Origin: JBOGGX01 sp050744245
GTDB lineage: Bacteria; Actinomycetota; Acidimicrobiia; Acidimicrobiales; JBOGGX01
NCBI GenBank assembly: GCA_050744245.1
Contig: JBOGGX010000040.1
Span: forward strand, 1-33,185
DNA length: 33,185 nucleotides
Direction: 5' to 3'
The first letter of the stretch is position 1. Every line of letters begins with the position of its first letter. Below the pieces are notes generated by a model. The model saw only the letters and a program-made list of their open reading frames with translations. It was not told where the DNA came from and did no database searches. Made by a program: the position numbers and the translations under genes. Positions 20,001-27,150 of the stretch are shown one piece after another.

Positions 20001-21361
20001 AGTACCCGACGGGCTGGCAGCCGGCCCAGGGCAACCTGCTCATCTACGGCGTCGGCGGCGCCGGCACCACGGGCACGCTCGGCGCCATCGCCCTCAGCCT
20101 GGCCCGGCTCCACCCGGCCGATCGGCTGCATCTCTACGCCCTCGACTTTGGTGCGGGCGAGCTCGATGCGCTCGAGGCCTTGCCCCACACCGGCGCGGTG
20201 ATCGGCGCGCCCGAGCGGGAGCGCCAGATGCGGCTCGTCCGCTTCCTGCGTTCAGAGCTCGACCGGCGGCGCGACCTCACCGCCGAGGCCCGTGCGGCCG
20301 AGCCGATGATCGTGGTGTTCGTCGACGGCTACGCCGCCTTCAACGCCGAGTATCGCGACCTGATCGGCATGACCATGATGGACGAGTTCCAACGGGTGTT
20401 CGCCGACGGTCCCGAGGTCGCCATCCATACCATCCTCACCGCCGACCGAGCCGGTGCGGTCCCGTCGGCGATGGCATCGCTGGTGCGCCAGAAGCTCCTG
20501 CTGCGCCTGGCCGACCCGTACGACTACGCCCAGTTCGGCATCCCGTCCAAGACCGTGCCGAAGTTCGGGCCCGGCGGCGCCATGGTCGCCGAGACCCGGC
20601 AGGTGATCCAGGTGGCCATGCCGGTCGACGACCTGGCCTCGGCGGCTCGCCGCTACGCCAGGATCTACCCGGAACCGAGCCGGCGACCGGCGACGATCGG
20701 ACTGCTTCCCGTCGACGTCGCCCTCGATCGGCTCCGGGCCGAGGCCGAGCTCGACATCCGCCCGTGGCGGATCCCGGTCGGGATCACCGAGGCCGAGCTG
20801 GGTCCCGGCTGGCTCGTGGTCTACGAGGGCGAGCACGGGCTTGTCGCCGGCCCGGCCCGGTCGGGCAAGACCAGCACCCTGGCCGCATTGGCCACGACCT
20901 GTCGGGCGGCGCGGGCCGACCTGGTCGTCGTCACCCTGGCGCCGGCGCGCAGCCCGTTGCCGTCGATGATCGATCCCGAGCACCATCTGGCACCGGATCG
21001 GCTGGCCACCGAGCTGCTGCCGCTCATCACCCCCGCTCGGCCGACGCTGCTCCTCGTCGACGACGCCGACGCCGTCGACGACCCGATGAACGTGCTCAGC
21101 GGCCTGCTCGGCGGGGCCAGCCCGGCCGACCTGTTCGTCGTCGCCGCCGGGCGATCCGAAAGCCTGAGGGGATCGTTCAGCCACTGGACCAGGTCGTTGC
21201 GGCGTTCGAAGCTCGGCGTGCTGCTGCGCCCCAACGTCGATCTCGACGGCGAGCTGTTGGGGGTCAACCTCCCCCGTCGCGTTCCCGTGGCCATGACCGT
21301 CGGCCGAGGGTTCCTCGTCAACAGCGGCGACGTCGAGATCATCCAGGTCGCCCATCCCTGA
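17084..21361 (+). CDS. EssC/EccC-type FtsK-SpoIIIE ATPase with FHA domain
   Basis: A 1,425-residue membrane ATPase of the type VII (ESX-like) secretion family. Order: a ubiquitin-like N-terminal region (about 1-75); an FHA domain (about 90-175) with LGRES, SRRHAEV and LNGTWV; a Pro-rich linker; two membrane helices (about 231-272); then three ATPase modules. Module 1 has Walker A GGTTGSGKS (654-662) and Walker B LLVVVDEF (Asp762). Module 2 has a degenerate loop GVGGAGTTG without Lys. Module 3 has GPARSGKTS (1256-1264) and LLLVDDAD. Such proteins drive export of WXG100 substrates, but no WXG100, EccB, EccD or mycosin gene is nearby. ATG at 17084 follows tmk by 12 bases. Confidence 0.9.
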   Translation: MQIVFAAGAERRELDLRINDPAATVADLVAALDPGGTTNRRLLIGDHLAGPDLDLDECGLHEGAVVSIAEWGRTEPPTQGRLTLEVIGGLDGGRRLPLPVGLSVLGRESGCDLVLESHTVSRRHAEVTLDEEGRVRVRDLESLNGTWVDGQPVTSEVGVATGSIVRFGALQTMARTPTTDDRPMAVDPLRHVNAAGTIPFNRPPRPAPPPPPDAIEVPEPPKTSTSNAAFNIVAFIAPLVLAGALFAATRQVGFLAFTLLSPIMVLGNWIQGKIRGRRGSRRETERFAKQLATFQSELFGAVTTESARLDTAHPDPAEVMRRVLLPSTRLWERRPHDPDFLRLRSGLGDVPWTPPVDEVKKDAPEELTAAVRGASTLTRAPVAVDLSAGGVVGIVGDRPAAVALARSLVCQAAVHHGPADLPTVVLVHPDRATEWDWTKWLPHTRDPGGGSTRLLSADPELSNRMVEGWLQQESEHERERGRKRRDQQGPTLFVVVDDESLTEGRRAPARTLLRGGAGPVAGIVIASTSDRLPAVCTTVIDLQGPDGEATLHLPQLGRRIDRFLAAGMADDTARECARALARFEDPELTIVGAGLPDMIRLLPLLDLDEIDADAVLSRWKAAGADPPPAAPIGMAEDGVFTVNLHADGPHALVGGTTGSGKSELLRTLVAGLAANTDPEHLTFVLIDFKGGSAFDECARLPHTVGMVTDLDEHLAERALRCLEAELKFRERVLREAGATDLPMYLRGGRATEPLPRLLVVVDEFATLKAELPEFVDALVGVAQRGRSLGVHMVLATQRPSGAVSDNIRANTNLRIALRVQDDGDSSDIIDRPDAARLPRHAAGRAYVRLGAGEVVPIQTALATAARLDGVVTPVDAAPFRFGPSPRPQPAASLPLPVGGDEHEGEKVTDLALLVESMIEAHRRTGRPAPRRPWPDPLPNFVDLDRLLMAAPPPDPAAPEATIALADDPDRQTQYPTGWQPAQGNLLIYGVGGAGTTGTLGAIALSLARLHPADRLHLYALDFGAGELDALEALPHTGAVIGAPERERQMRLVRFLRSELDRRRDLTAEARAAEPMIVVFVDGYAAFNAEYRDLIGMTMMDEFQRVFADGPEVAIHTILTADRAGAVPSAMASLVRQKLLLRLADPYDYAQFGIPSKTVPKFGPGGAMVAETRQVIQVAMPVDDLASAARRYARIYPEPSRRPATIGLLPVDVALDRLRAEAELDIRPWRIPVGITEAELGPGWLVVYEGEHGLVAGPARSGKTSTLAALATTCRAARADLVVVTLAPARSPLPSMIDPEHHLAPDRLATELLPLITPARPTLLLVDDADAVDDPMNVLSGLLGGASPADLFVVAAGRSESLRGSFSHWTRSLRRSKLGVLLRPNVDLDGELLGVNLPRRVPVAMTVGRGFLVNSGDVEIIQVAHP

Positions 21362-21371
21362 GGTGGCGGCG

Positions 21372-21994
21372 ATGAGTTCATCGGCGCGGATGCGTTCCAT
21401 CGACATGACCATGCACACGTTGGAACCGGCCGCGAGGCGGATGGCCGAGCTGAGCGCCGGCCTTCCCGGCGACCTGCTCGACGGGCCGACCCGTGCCCCG
21501 CCTACTCGCGGGGTGACCTGGTCGACCACGTTGGTGGGGTCAGCCTCGCCTTCGCCGGCGCGGCGGCCAAGAACGGAGGCGAGGCCACAGCCCAGGGCCC
21601 GGCCGGCGACGCGTCCAGACTCGGCGACGACTGGCGCACCCGGATCCCGCGCGACCTCGACCTGCTGGCCACGGCGTGGCGTCACCCGGCGGCGTGGACC
21701 GGTACGACCCGGGCCGGAGGCGTCGACCTCCCCGGCGAGGTGGCCGGTCTCGTCCCGTTGAACGAGCTCGTCATCCACGGGTGGGACATCGCCCGGGCCA
21801 GCCGCCAGCCGTACTCCTGCGCCCCGGAGTCGCTCGACGCGATTCACGCGTTCGTCCTGCAGTTCTCCGCGCCGGGGATGGAAGCGAAGCGTCAGGGGCT
21901 GTTCGGGCCGGTGATCGAGGTGGCGGACGACGCCCCGCTGCTCGACCGGGTGATCGGACTGAGCGGGCGGGATCCGGCGTGGTCGCCGGGCTGA
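21372..21994 (+). pseudogene. TIGR03086-type maleylpyruvate-isomerase-like protein, frameshifted
   Basis: A DinB-fold, mycothiol-dependent-type metal-binding protein of about 208 residues if repaired. ATG at 21372 follows GAGGTGG. The first frame gives EPAARRMAELSAGLPGDLLD, then GPT. At 21490-21492 a CCC run appears to lack one C; restoring it gives GPTPCPAYSRGDLVDHVGG, with the expected metal-ligand His, and the second frame continues to VPLNELVIHGWDIARASRQP and the stop at 21992-21994. The His residues in DLVDHVG and ELVIHGWD match the family. As written, translation would leave the frame after about 40 residues. It follows the EssC-type gene by 10 bases. Confidence 0.8.
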
Positions 21995-22030
21995 CCCGAC
22001 CGACGACCGGAGCCCTGCCCGAACTTGCCG

Positions 22031-22060
22031 TGGATCTTTCCCATTATTGGGAAGGATCCA
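22031..22060. terminator. Strong bidirectional terminator hairpin
   Basis: TGGATCTTTCCCA and TGGGAAGGATCCA pair over 13 positions (one G-T wobble) around a 4-base loop (TTAT). It lies between the convergent TIGR03086-like and MFS genes, the natural place for a shared terminator. Confidence 0.8.
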
Positions 22061-22085
22061 CCGAACATTCGTTGGGGGTCACGGG

Positions 22086-23363
22086 TCAGGTGACGCTTCT
22101 GGCTGCGTCCGTCACCTCGAGGTCGCCGGCGGGCCCGATGTAGTCGGCGGGCGCGTTCTGGCGCCGGGAGAGGGCGAGGAACGGGAGCGCCAGGGCCGAG
22201 ATCCCTGCGGCGATCAGATACGACGGGGCATAACCCCAGACATCGGCCGCCCGCCCGAGCACGGGCTGGGCCCAGACGCCGCCGGTCGAGTCCATCAGCG
22301 AGTCGAACGAGAGGATCGTCGCCCGCTGGCGTGAAGGGATCAGGCCGTTGAGATAGGTCTGGCGCAGCGGCATCGTGGCCGCGAACAGCAGGGCCCAGAC
22401 GGTGACCAGCCCGATCACCGCCCAGAACCTCTCGACCGAGCCGATCAGGCCGAGGCTGACCACGCCCAGCGCCGTCGCGGCAATGAGCGCAGAGGTGCGG
22501 CGCCGAACCCGCCGGCGGACCAGAGGGGCAGCCACGCCCCCCACGATCTGGGCGCCGGCGACGATGGCCGCCACCAGCCCGGCGATCTGGTAGGCCTCGG
22601 GGTCGCCGTAGAGCTCGAGGAGATACGGCTGCAGGGCGTAGAAGCCGTAGATCCCGACGCCACCGGTGAACAGCGACTCGACCATGAGCCACTTGACCGC
22701 GGGGACCCGCCAGCCGTACTCGATCGAGGCCGAGGCGATCCTGCGCATCTCGATCAGGGGTCGGCCCCCCTTCGCCGACGTGAAGCCCACGTCGTGCATC
22801 AGCAGGAACGCCAGGAGGAACATAACGACGAGGATGAGACCGCGGAGCACGAACGGCACCCCCAGGCTGGTTTGGGCGGCGATGAAGCCGCCTGCGACCG
22901 AGCCGGTGAGCATGGCCACGCCCCCGACGATCTGGCCCCGGCCGAAGACCGACTCCAACTCGCCGGTGAACCCCGTCGCCGTAAGCGCGTCGACCAGCCA
23001 CGCCTCGACCGCCCCCGAGAAGAACGTGAAGCCGAGACCGATCAGCATCGAGACCACCGCCCATTGCCAGAACGGCGCCTCGATCCGCCACAGCAGCACA
23101 TAGAGCAGCGTCGAGCCGCTCAGCGTCAACGTGCCGAGCAGGTACGACGCCCGCCGGCCGACCGTGTCGGCGATGATGCCGGTCGGGACTTCGAACAGCA
23201 CCATGCCCGCGGTGAAGAAGGCGTTGGCCGCGAACGCCTCCAGGTTCGTGAGCCCGGCGTCGAGCAGGAAGATCGTGTTGATCCCCCAGATGAGCGAGGC
23301 CGCCAGCGTGTTCCCGAGCGTGAGCCCGAGATAGGTGCGGATGATGGAGCGTGGGCTCGGCAT
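22086..23363 (-). CDS. MFS transporter
   Basis: A 425-residue major facilitator with about 12 membrane helices. It begins MPSPRSIIRTYLGLTLGN, and the loop 2-3 signature is FEVPTGIIADTVGRRASYLL, common in drug- or metabolite-exporting MFS proteins. The central loop GFTSAKGGRPLIEMRRIA separates the halves. It lacks the long N-terminal tail of the other MFS protein in this window and is not a close duplicate of it. Substrate unknown. It is transcribed away from the Ser/Thr kinase; the shared AT-rich stretch around 23440-23480 probably holds both promoters, leaving a leader of roughly 90 bases. Confidence 0.87.
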   Translation of the reverse strand: MPSPRSIIRTYLGLTLGNTLAASLIWGINTIFLLDAGLTNLEAFAANAFFTAGMVLFEVPTGIIADTVGRRASYLLGTLTLSGSTLLYVLLWRIEAPFWQWAVVSMLIGLGFTFFSGAVEAWLVDALTATGFTGELESVFGRGQIVGGVAMLTGSVAGGFIAAQTSLGVPFVLRGLILVVMFLLAFLLMHDVGFTSAKGGRPLIEMRRIASASIEYGWRVPAVKWLMVESLFTGGVGIYGFYALQPYLLELYGDPEAYQIAGLVAAIVAGAQIVGGVAAPLVRRRVRRRTSALIAATALGVVSLGLIGSVERFWAVIGLVTVWALLFAATMPLRQTYLNGLIPSRQRATILSFDSLMDSTGGVWAQPVLGRAADVWGYAPSYLIAAGISALALPFLALSRRQNAPADYIGPAGDLEVTDAARSVT

Positions 23364-23431
23364 GGTGTCGGCAACCTGGTAGGTCCTGGACTACGACGGT
23401 GCGGTCCACCAGAACCGATCGGTCGCGCATC

Positions 23432-23460
23432 TTGTTCCCGGATGTGAGCTGAAATAGCAT
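23432..23460 (+). promoter_or_regulatory. Putative promoter of the Ser/Thr kinase gene
   Basis: TTGTTC (23432-23437) and TAGCAT (23455-23460) are separated by 17 bases, in an AT-rich patch of an otherwise GC-rich window. The predicted transcript start is near 23467, shortly before the ATG at 23484. Confidence 0.45.
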
Positions 23461-23483
23461 AAACAACATCAAGACAACTGGGA

Positions 23484-24826
23484 ATGGGCTCGAGCGCTAT
23501 GTTCTGGATTCGGTCGTCGGCGGCGGCGCCACGGCGACCGTGTGGCGGGCCCACCCGGCCAACCACCCGCGGCGGACGGTCGCCATCAAGCGGCTGCGGC
23601 CCGACGTGGCGGTCGACGTGCGGCGGCTCCAGGACGAGGCCGACGTGCTGGCCGAGGTCGACGACGTCCACGTCATCCGCATCATCGAGGTGATCGACGA
23701 CGACGGCGGGCCGGCCATCGTCATGCAGTACGCCGCGGGCGGTTCCCTCGCCGACCTGCTGGCGACGGGGCGCCGGCTCACACCGGGGGAGCTGGTGGCG
23801 GTGGCCGCGCCCGTCGCCCAGGCCCTGGCCTCGGCTCACGCCCGGGGTCTCGTCCACGGCGACGTGAAGCCGAGCAACGTGCTCCTCACCTCCGACGGCC
23901 AACCGCTGCTGGCCGATTTCGGCGTCGCCCGGACCGTCGGTGGCCGGGCGGGCCGGCGGACGCTGGAGGGCACCGACCACTACGTCGCCCCCGAACGGTT
24001 GGCGGGCGCGGCCCCCGACGGCCGGGCCGACATCTACGCCCTCGGCGTCCTGTGCGCCCGGGCCGTGGGCTCGGCCGACCGGGTGCCGCTCCGCCTGGCC
24101 GAAGTGATCGAGCGGGCGACCCATCCCGACCCTCGGGCTCGCTTTCTGCGGGCCCAGGACCTGGCGTGGTCGCTCAGGAATGCGGTCGACCACGACGACA
24201 TCCGCCCGCCGGCGCCGCCCGGGGAGAGCGGCGGCCGCGGCCGCGGCCACGATGGTGGGATCGGGGACACGCGGCGCTTCGGTCCCCGCCCGCCGAGGCC
24301 GGCGCCGGCCGGCGAGCGTCGACGACGCCGGTGGCCGGTCCGGCTGGCCGGCGCACTCGGGGTCGCGGCGATCGCAGTAACCGTCGGGCCGTCGCCCCGG
24401 CCCGTGCCTTCCCCCGCGGTCGACTGCCCGGCCCCCTCCTCGGCCCAGACCTCCGTGCCACCGGGTGCCTCGTTCGTCGACGGTGACACCGACGGCGACG
24501 GCTGTGCGGACCGCGGCTACTGGTACGTCGACCCCGCCCGGTCACCGTCGTTGGTGCTCGTCGTGGCCACGGCCCATCGCGACCGGCCGATGTCGTTCGG
24601 CATCGGGCTGGCGGGCGACGTGCTCGTGCTGGGCGACTGGGACTGCGACGGCACCGACACCCTGGCGCTGTACCGGCCGTCGACCGGCGAGGTCTACCGG
24701 TACGACGCCTGGCCCAGCTCGGGCCCGCTCGAGGCCAGGGCCGAGCTCGGCCACGCGGTCGACGCCGCCCTGCGGGTCGACCACGAGGGCGGCTGCGATC
24801 GGCTCGTCGTCGACCCGTCGGCCTAG
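23484..24826 (+). CDS. Membrane Ser/Thr protein kinase with extracellular GDWD-repeat domain (start frameshifted)
   Basis: Eukaryotic-type kinase of about 447 residues. The glycine loop RYVLDSVVGGGATATVW, catalytic lysine in VAIKRL, HGDVKPSN loop (Gly in place of the Arg of HRD), ADFGVA and VAPERL are present. A basic stretch, one membrane helix (LAGALGVAAIAVTV) and a secreted domain follow. That domain has DGDTDGDGCADRGYWYVD and LGDWDCDGTDTLALYRPSTG, a calcium-binding-like repeat known from secreted actinobacterial proteins. The glycine-loop frame has no ATG, GTG or TTG start. ATG 23484 fits only if GGG at 23486-23488 lacks one G (giving MGLERYVLDS); the later GTG at 23540 would remove the glycine loop. 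Its signal and targets are unknown. Confidence 0.82.
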
Positions 24827-24833
24827 GTTCGAG

Positions 24834-25460
24834 CTACTCCCCGGTGAGCCCGTCCACCGACTCCCGGAGGAGGTCGGCATGGCCGTTGTGCCGCGCGTGC
24901 TCCTCGACCAGGTGGACCAGGATCCATCGCCGGCTGGGTGCCTCACCGAACCAGTCGTCGATCCACGCAGCCGGCCGATCCGGGCCGCCGTCGGCCCGCG
25001 CCTCCGTGACCAGGGAGCGGGAAAGGGCCACCGCGTCCTGCCAGAGCGCCCGGAGCTGCGGGGGGGAGTCCTCGGCGGCCGAGTGCCAGGCCCAGTCGGG
25101 GTCGGCGTCCCGGTCCACTGACTCCCACGGGGCGCCGGGCCCCGCCCGTGCAGCCGTCGGGAGCACCATAGGTCCTCGACATAGGCCAGGTGCTTGAGCA
25201 GCCCCACCCAGGGTCATCGACGAGGCGGCGACCGTCGCCCCCAGGCCGGCCGCATCCAGTCCCGCGCACTTCCACGCCAGGGTGGCGCGGTGGAACTCCA
25301 GGAAGCCCAGGAGGGTGGCGGTCTCGTCGGCCGCGAGGGGAGGTTCCGGACGACCCTGCTCGCGAGCTGTGTCATGGGCGGCGAATGTACCGGCGCGGCG
25401 ACCGCTGGGCTGACCTCGGCGTTGGGTGCGGTCCACCACAGTCCATGTGGTCAGGTGCAC
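24834..25460 (-). CDS. DinB/DUF664-family protein with a scrambled internal segment
   Basis: A DinB four-helix metal-binding protein. The frame reads AADETATLLGFLEFHRATLA, then TVAASSMTLGG, and later DADPDWAWHSAAEDSP and RRWILVHLVEEHARHNGHAD, all typical. Between MTLGG and PWESVD about 23 residues are out of frame. The neighbouring frame holds the expected LLKHLAYVEDLWCSRRLHGR. One extra base in CCCC at 25202-25205 and one missing base in GGGG at 25129-25132 cancel, so the frame stays open but a metal-ligand His is lost. The start is also unsure: ATG at 25460 gives an atypical N-terminus, while an ATG near 25372 behind TACATT fits better but needs a further indel. Confidence 0.7.
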   Translation of the reverse strand: MHLTTWTVVDRTQRRGQPSGRRAGTFAAHDTAREQGRPEPPLAADETATLLGFLEFHRATLAWKCAGLDAAGLGATVAASSMTLGGAAQAPGLCRGPMVLPTAARAGPGAPWESVDRDADPDWAWHSAAEDSPPQLRALWQDAVALSRSLVTEARADGGPDRPAAWIDDWFGEAPSRRWILVHLVEEHARHNGHADLLRESVDGLTGE

Positions 25461-25497
25461 CCAACGACCGGTCGGAGGCTGGGCCGCGCGGTCGGCG

Positions 25498-25503
25498 TAC
25501 GGT
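25498..25503 (+). promoter_or_regulatory. -10 box of holB
   Basis: TACGGT ends 6 bases before the GTG start at 25510, which puts the transcript start on the start codon. No ribosome binding site is present, so a leaderless message is likely. No clear -35 box. Confidence 0.45.
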
Positions 25504-25509
25504 ACGGCG

Positions 25510-26583
25510 GTGACCGCCGCCGGCGAGCTCGCGACCGACCCCTGGGCCGAGGTCGTCGGCCAGGACCCGGCCGTGACCCGGCTGCGGGCGGTGGCGGCCC
25601 GGCCCGTCCATGCCTATCTGCTGGTCGGCCCGCCGGGCAGCGGCAAGCGCCCGCTGGCGCGCGCGTTCGCGGCCGAGCTGCTCGCCCAGGTGGCGGCGCC
25701 GGAGGATCGTGACCGGCTGGTGCGCCTGGCCCTGGCCGAGCGCCACCCGGACCTTATCGTCGTCGAACGGGCCGGGGCCACGGTCCGCGTGGAGGAGGCC
25801 GAGGAGCTGATCCGGCTGGCCGTCAGGACGCCGGTCGAGGGCGACCGGAAGGTGATCGTCGGTCTCGGGTTCGAGTCCACCGAGCCGGCCGCGGCCGCCA
25901 AGCTCCTCAAGATCGTGGAGGAGCCACCGGCCAGCACAGTGTTCGTCCTGCTCAGCGAGGACGTGCCGCCGGAGCTGGTGACGATTGCGTCGAGATGCGT
26001 GCGGGTCGACCTCGACCCGCTGCCGGCCCGCCTCATCGCCGACCGGCTGGTGGCCGAGGGGGTCGACCCGGGTGCCGCCGACGAGGCGGCCGCGGCCGCC
26101 GCCGGCGACCTCGATCGGGCTCGCCTGCTCGCCACGGATCCCCGCCTGGCGCTGCGCCGGGCCGCGTGGCAGGCCGTCCCCGACCGACTCGACGACACCG
26201 GAGCCACCGCCTACCGGCTGGTGGCCGAGCTCCGAGCCTCGATCGACGACGCCCAGGGCCCGCTCGACACCCGCCATGCGGCGGAGCTGGTCGAGCTCGA
26301 GGCGCGGGTCGCCCGGTTCGGCGAGCGTGGCTCGGGACGGGGCGAGCTCGACCGCAGGCAGAAGCGTCAGGTCCGTCGGCACCGCACCAACGAGCTGCGC
26401 TTCGGCCTGGCGACGCTGGCCCGCCGCTACCGGGACGCCGCGGTCGAGTCCGATCGACCTGCGCCCTATGTCGCCGCGGTGCGCGCCGTCCACGAGGCGG
26501 CCGAGGCGCTGATCCGCAACCCGAACGAGGCCCTCCTGCTGCAGGCGCTGTTCCTCCGGCTGCCGGCGTTGTCGACCGCCTGA
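25510..26583 (+). CDS. holB: DNA polymerase III subunit delta' (clamp loader)
   Basis: A 357-residue AAA+ clamp-loader subunit that helps load the beta sliding clamp onto DNA. It begins with DPWAEVVGQDPAV, as in the family, and has a P-loop GPPGSGKR (residues 40-47) with Arg after the Lys, followed by KLLKIVEEPPASTVFVLLSE, the signature of gamma/delta' proteins, and a sensor-like TIASRCVRVDL. The four-cysteine zinc motif of the E. coli homologue is missing, as is usual in actinobacterial delta'. The GTG at 25510 is chosen over an upstream ATG at 25426 because of the -10 box and because the domain starts there. The copper promoter begins 9 bases after its stop. Confidence 0.92.
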   Translation: MTAAGELATDPWAEVVGQDPAVTRLRAVAARPVHAYLLVGPPGSGKRPLARAFAAELLAQVAAPEDRDRLVRLALAERHPDLIVVERAGATVRVEEAEELIRLAVRTPVEGDRKVIVGLGFESTEPAAAAKLLKIVEEPPASTVFVLLSEDVPPELVTIASRCVRVDLDPLPARLIADRLVAEGVDPGAADEAAAAAAGDLDRARLLATDPRLALRRAAWQAVPDRLDDTGATAYRLVAELRASIDDAQGPLDTRHAAELVELEARVARFGERGSGRGELDRRQKRQVRRHRTNELRFGLATLARRYRDAAVESDRPAPYVAAVRAVHEAAEALIRNPNEALLLQALFLRLPALSTA

Positions 26584-26591
26584 TCTCGGGG

Positions 26592-26620
26592 TTGCTACCC
26601 GTACCCCCTAGGGGTATATT
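26592..26620 (+). promoter_or_regulatory. Promoter of the copper operon
   Basis: TTGCTA (26592-26597) and TATATT (26615-26620) are 17 bases apart. The -10 box ends 6 bases before the csoR ATG at 26627, so the message is probably leaderless. The CsoR operator fills the spacer. Confidence 0.7.
26602..26616. promoter_or_regulatory. CsoR operator
   Basis: TACCCCCTAGGGGTA is a near-perfect GC-centred palindrome matching the TACCC...GGGTA operators bound by CsoR repressors. It lies between the -35 and -10 boxes, so bound repressor would block RNA polymerase until Cu(I) releases it. Confidence 0.85.
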
Positions 26621-26626
26621 CGAGGC

Positions 26627-26917
26627 ATGGATTCGAAGCCTGGCTACGCCGACGTGAAGAGCGATGTGCTGACCCGCCTGCGGCGGATCGAGGGGCAGGT
26701 GCGCGGCCTGCAGCGCATGGTCGAGGGCGACGTCTACTGCATCGACGTCCTGACCCAGGTGGCGTCGGTCACCCGGGCCCTGCAGAGCGTGGCCCTGGGT
26801 CTGCTCGACGATCATCTGCGTCACTGCGTGGCCGGCGTGGTCAGCGCCGACGCGGCCGACGCCTCGGCCCTGGTGACCGAGGCCAGCAAGGCGATCGAGC
26901 GCCTGGTCAAGTCGTGA
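26627..26917 (+). CDS. csoR: Copper-sensing repressor CsoR
   Basis: A 96-residue all-helical DUF156 repressor. The Cu(I) ligands are Cys38, His63 and Cys67 in YCIDVL and DDHLRHC, with the same spacing as the mycobacterial Cys36/His61/Cys65 triad. The DNA-contacting N-terminal helix has LTRLRRIEGQVRGLQRM. It is the first gene of a five-gene operon and should repress it through the operator in its own promoter; Cu(I) binding releases DNA. The stop overlaps the GTG start of the chaperone gene. Confidence 0.95.
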   Translation: MDSKPGYADVKSDVLTRLRRIEGQVRGLQRMVEGDVYCIDVLTQVASVTRALQSVALGLLDDHLRHCVAGVVSADAADASALVTEASKAIERLVKS

Positions 26918-27150
26918 GCCAGCCAACCCCCCAAGGAACCACGGCCACGAGCGAGTTGCGTTTCAGTGTCCCGGGCATGACCTGTGACCATTGCGTCCAG
27001 GTTGTGCGGCAGGAGATCGTCGGCGTGGGCGGGGTCGTTCATGTCGAGGTCGACCTGGCCACCAAGGCGGTCGCGGTCACCGGCACCGGCATCGACCAGG
27101 AGGCGGTGTGGCAGGCGGTGGACGAGGCGGGGTACGAGGCCGTCCCGTGA
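26914..27150 (+). CDS. CopZ-like copper chaperone (HMA domain)
   Basis: A 78-residue heavy-metal-associated domain with the metal loop PGMTCDHCVQVV; the two cysteines bind Cu(I). The rest matches the fold, ending ALWQAVDEAGYEAV-like (here AVWQAVDEAGYEAV). A 15-residue polar N-terminus precedes the domain. GTG at 26914 overlaps the csoR stop, and the stop overlaps the GTG of the next gene, so translation is coupled on both sides. It probably hands Cu(I) to the N-terminal domain of the first P-type ATPase and to CsoR. Confidence 0.9.
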   Translation: MSQPTPQGTTATSELRFSVPGMTCDHCVQVVRQEIVGVGGVVHVEVDLATKAVAVTGTGIDQEAVWQAVDEAGYEAVP

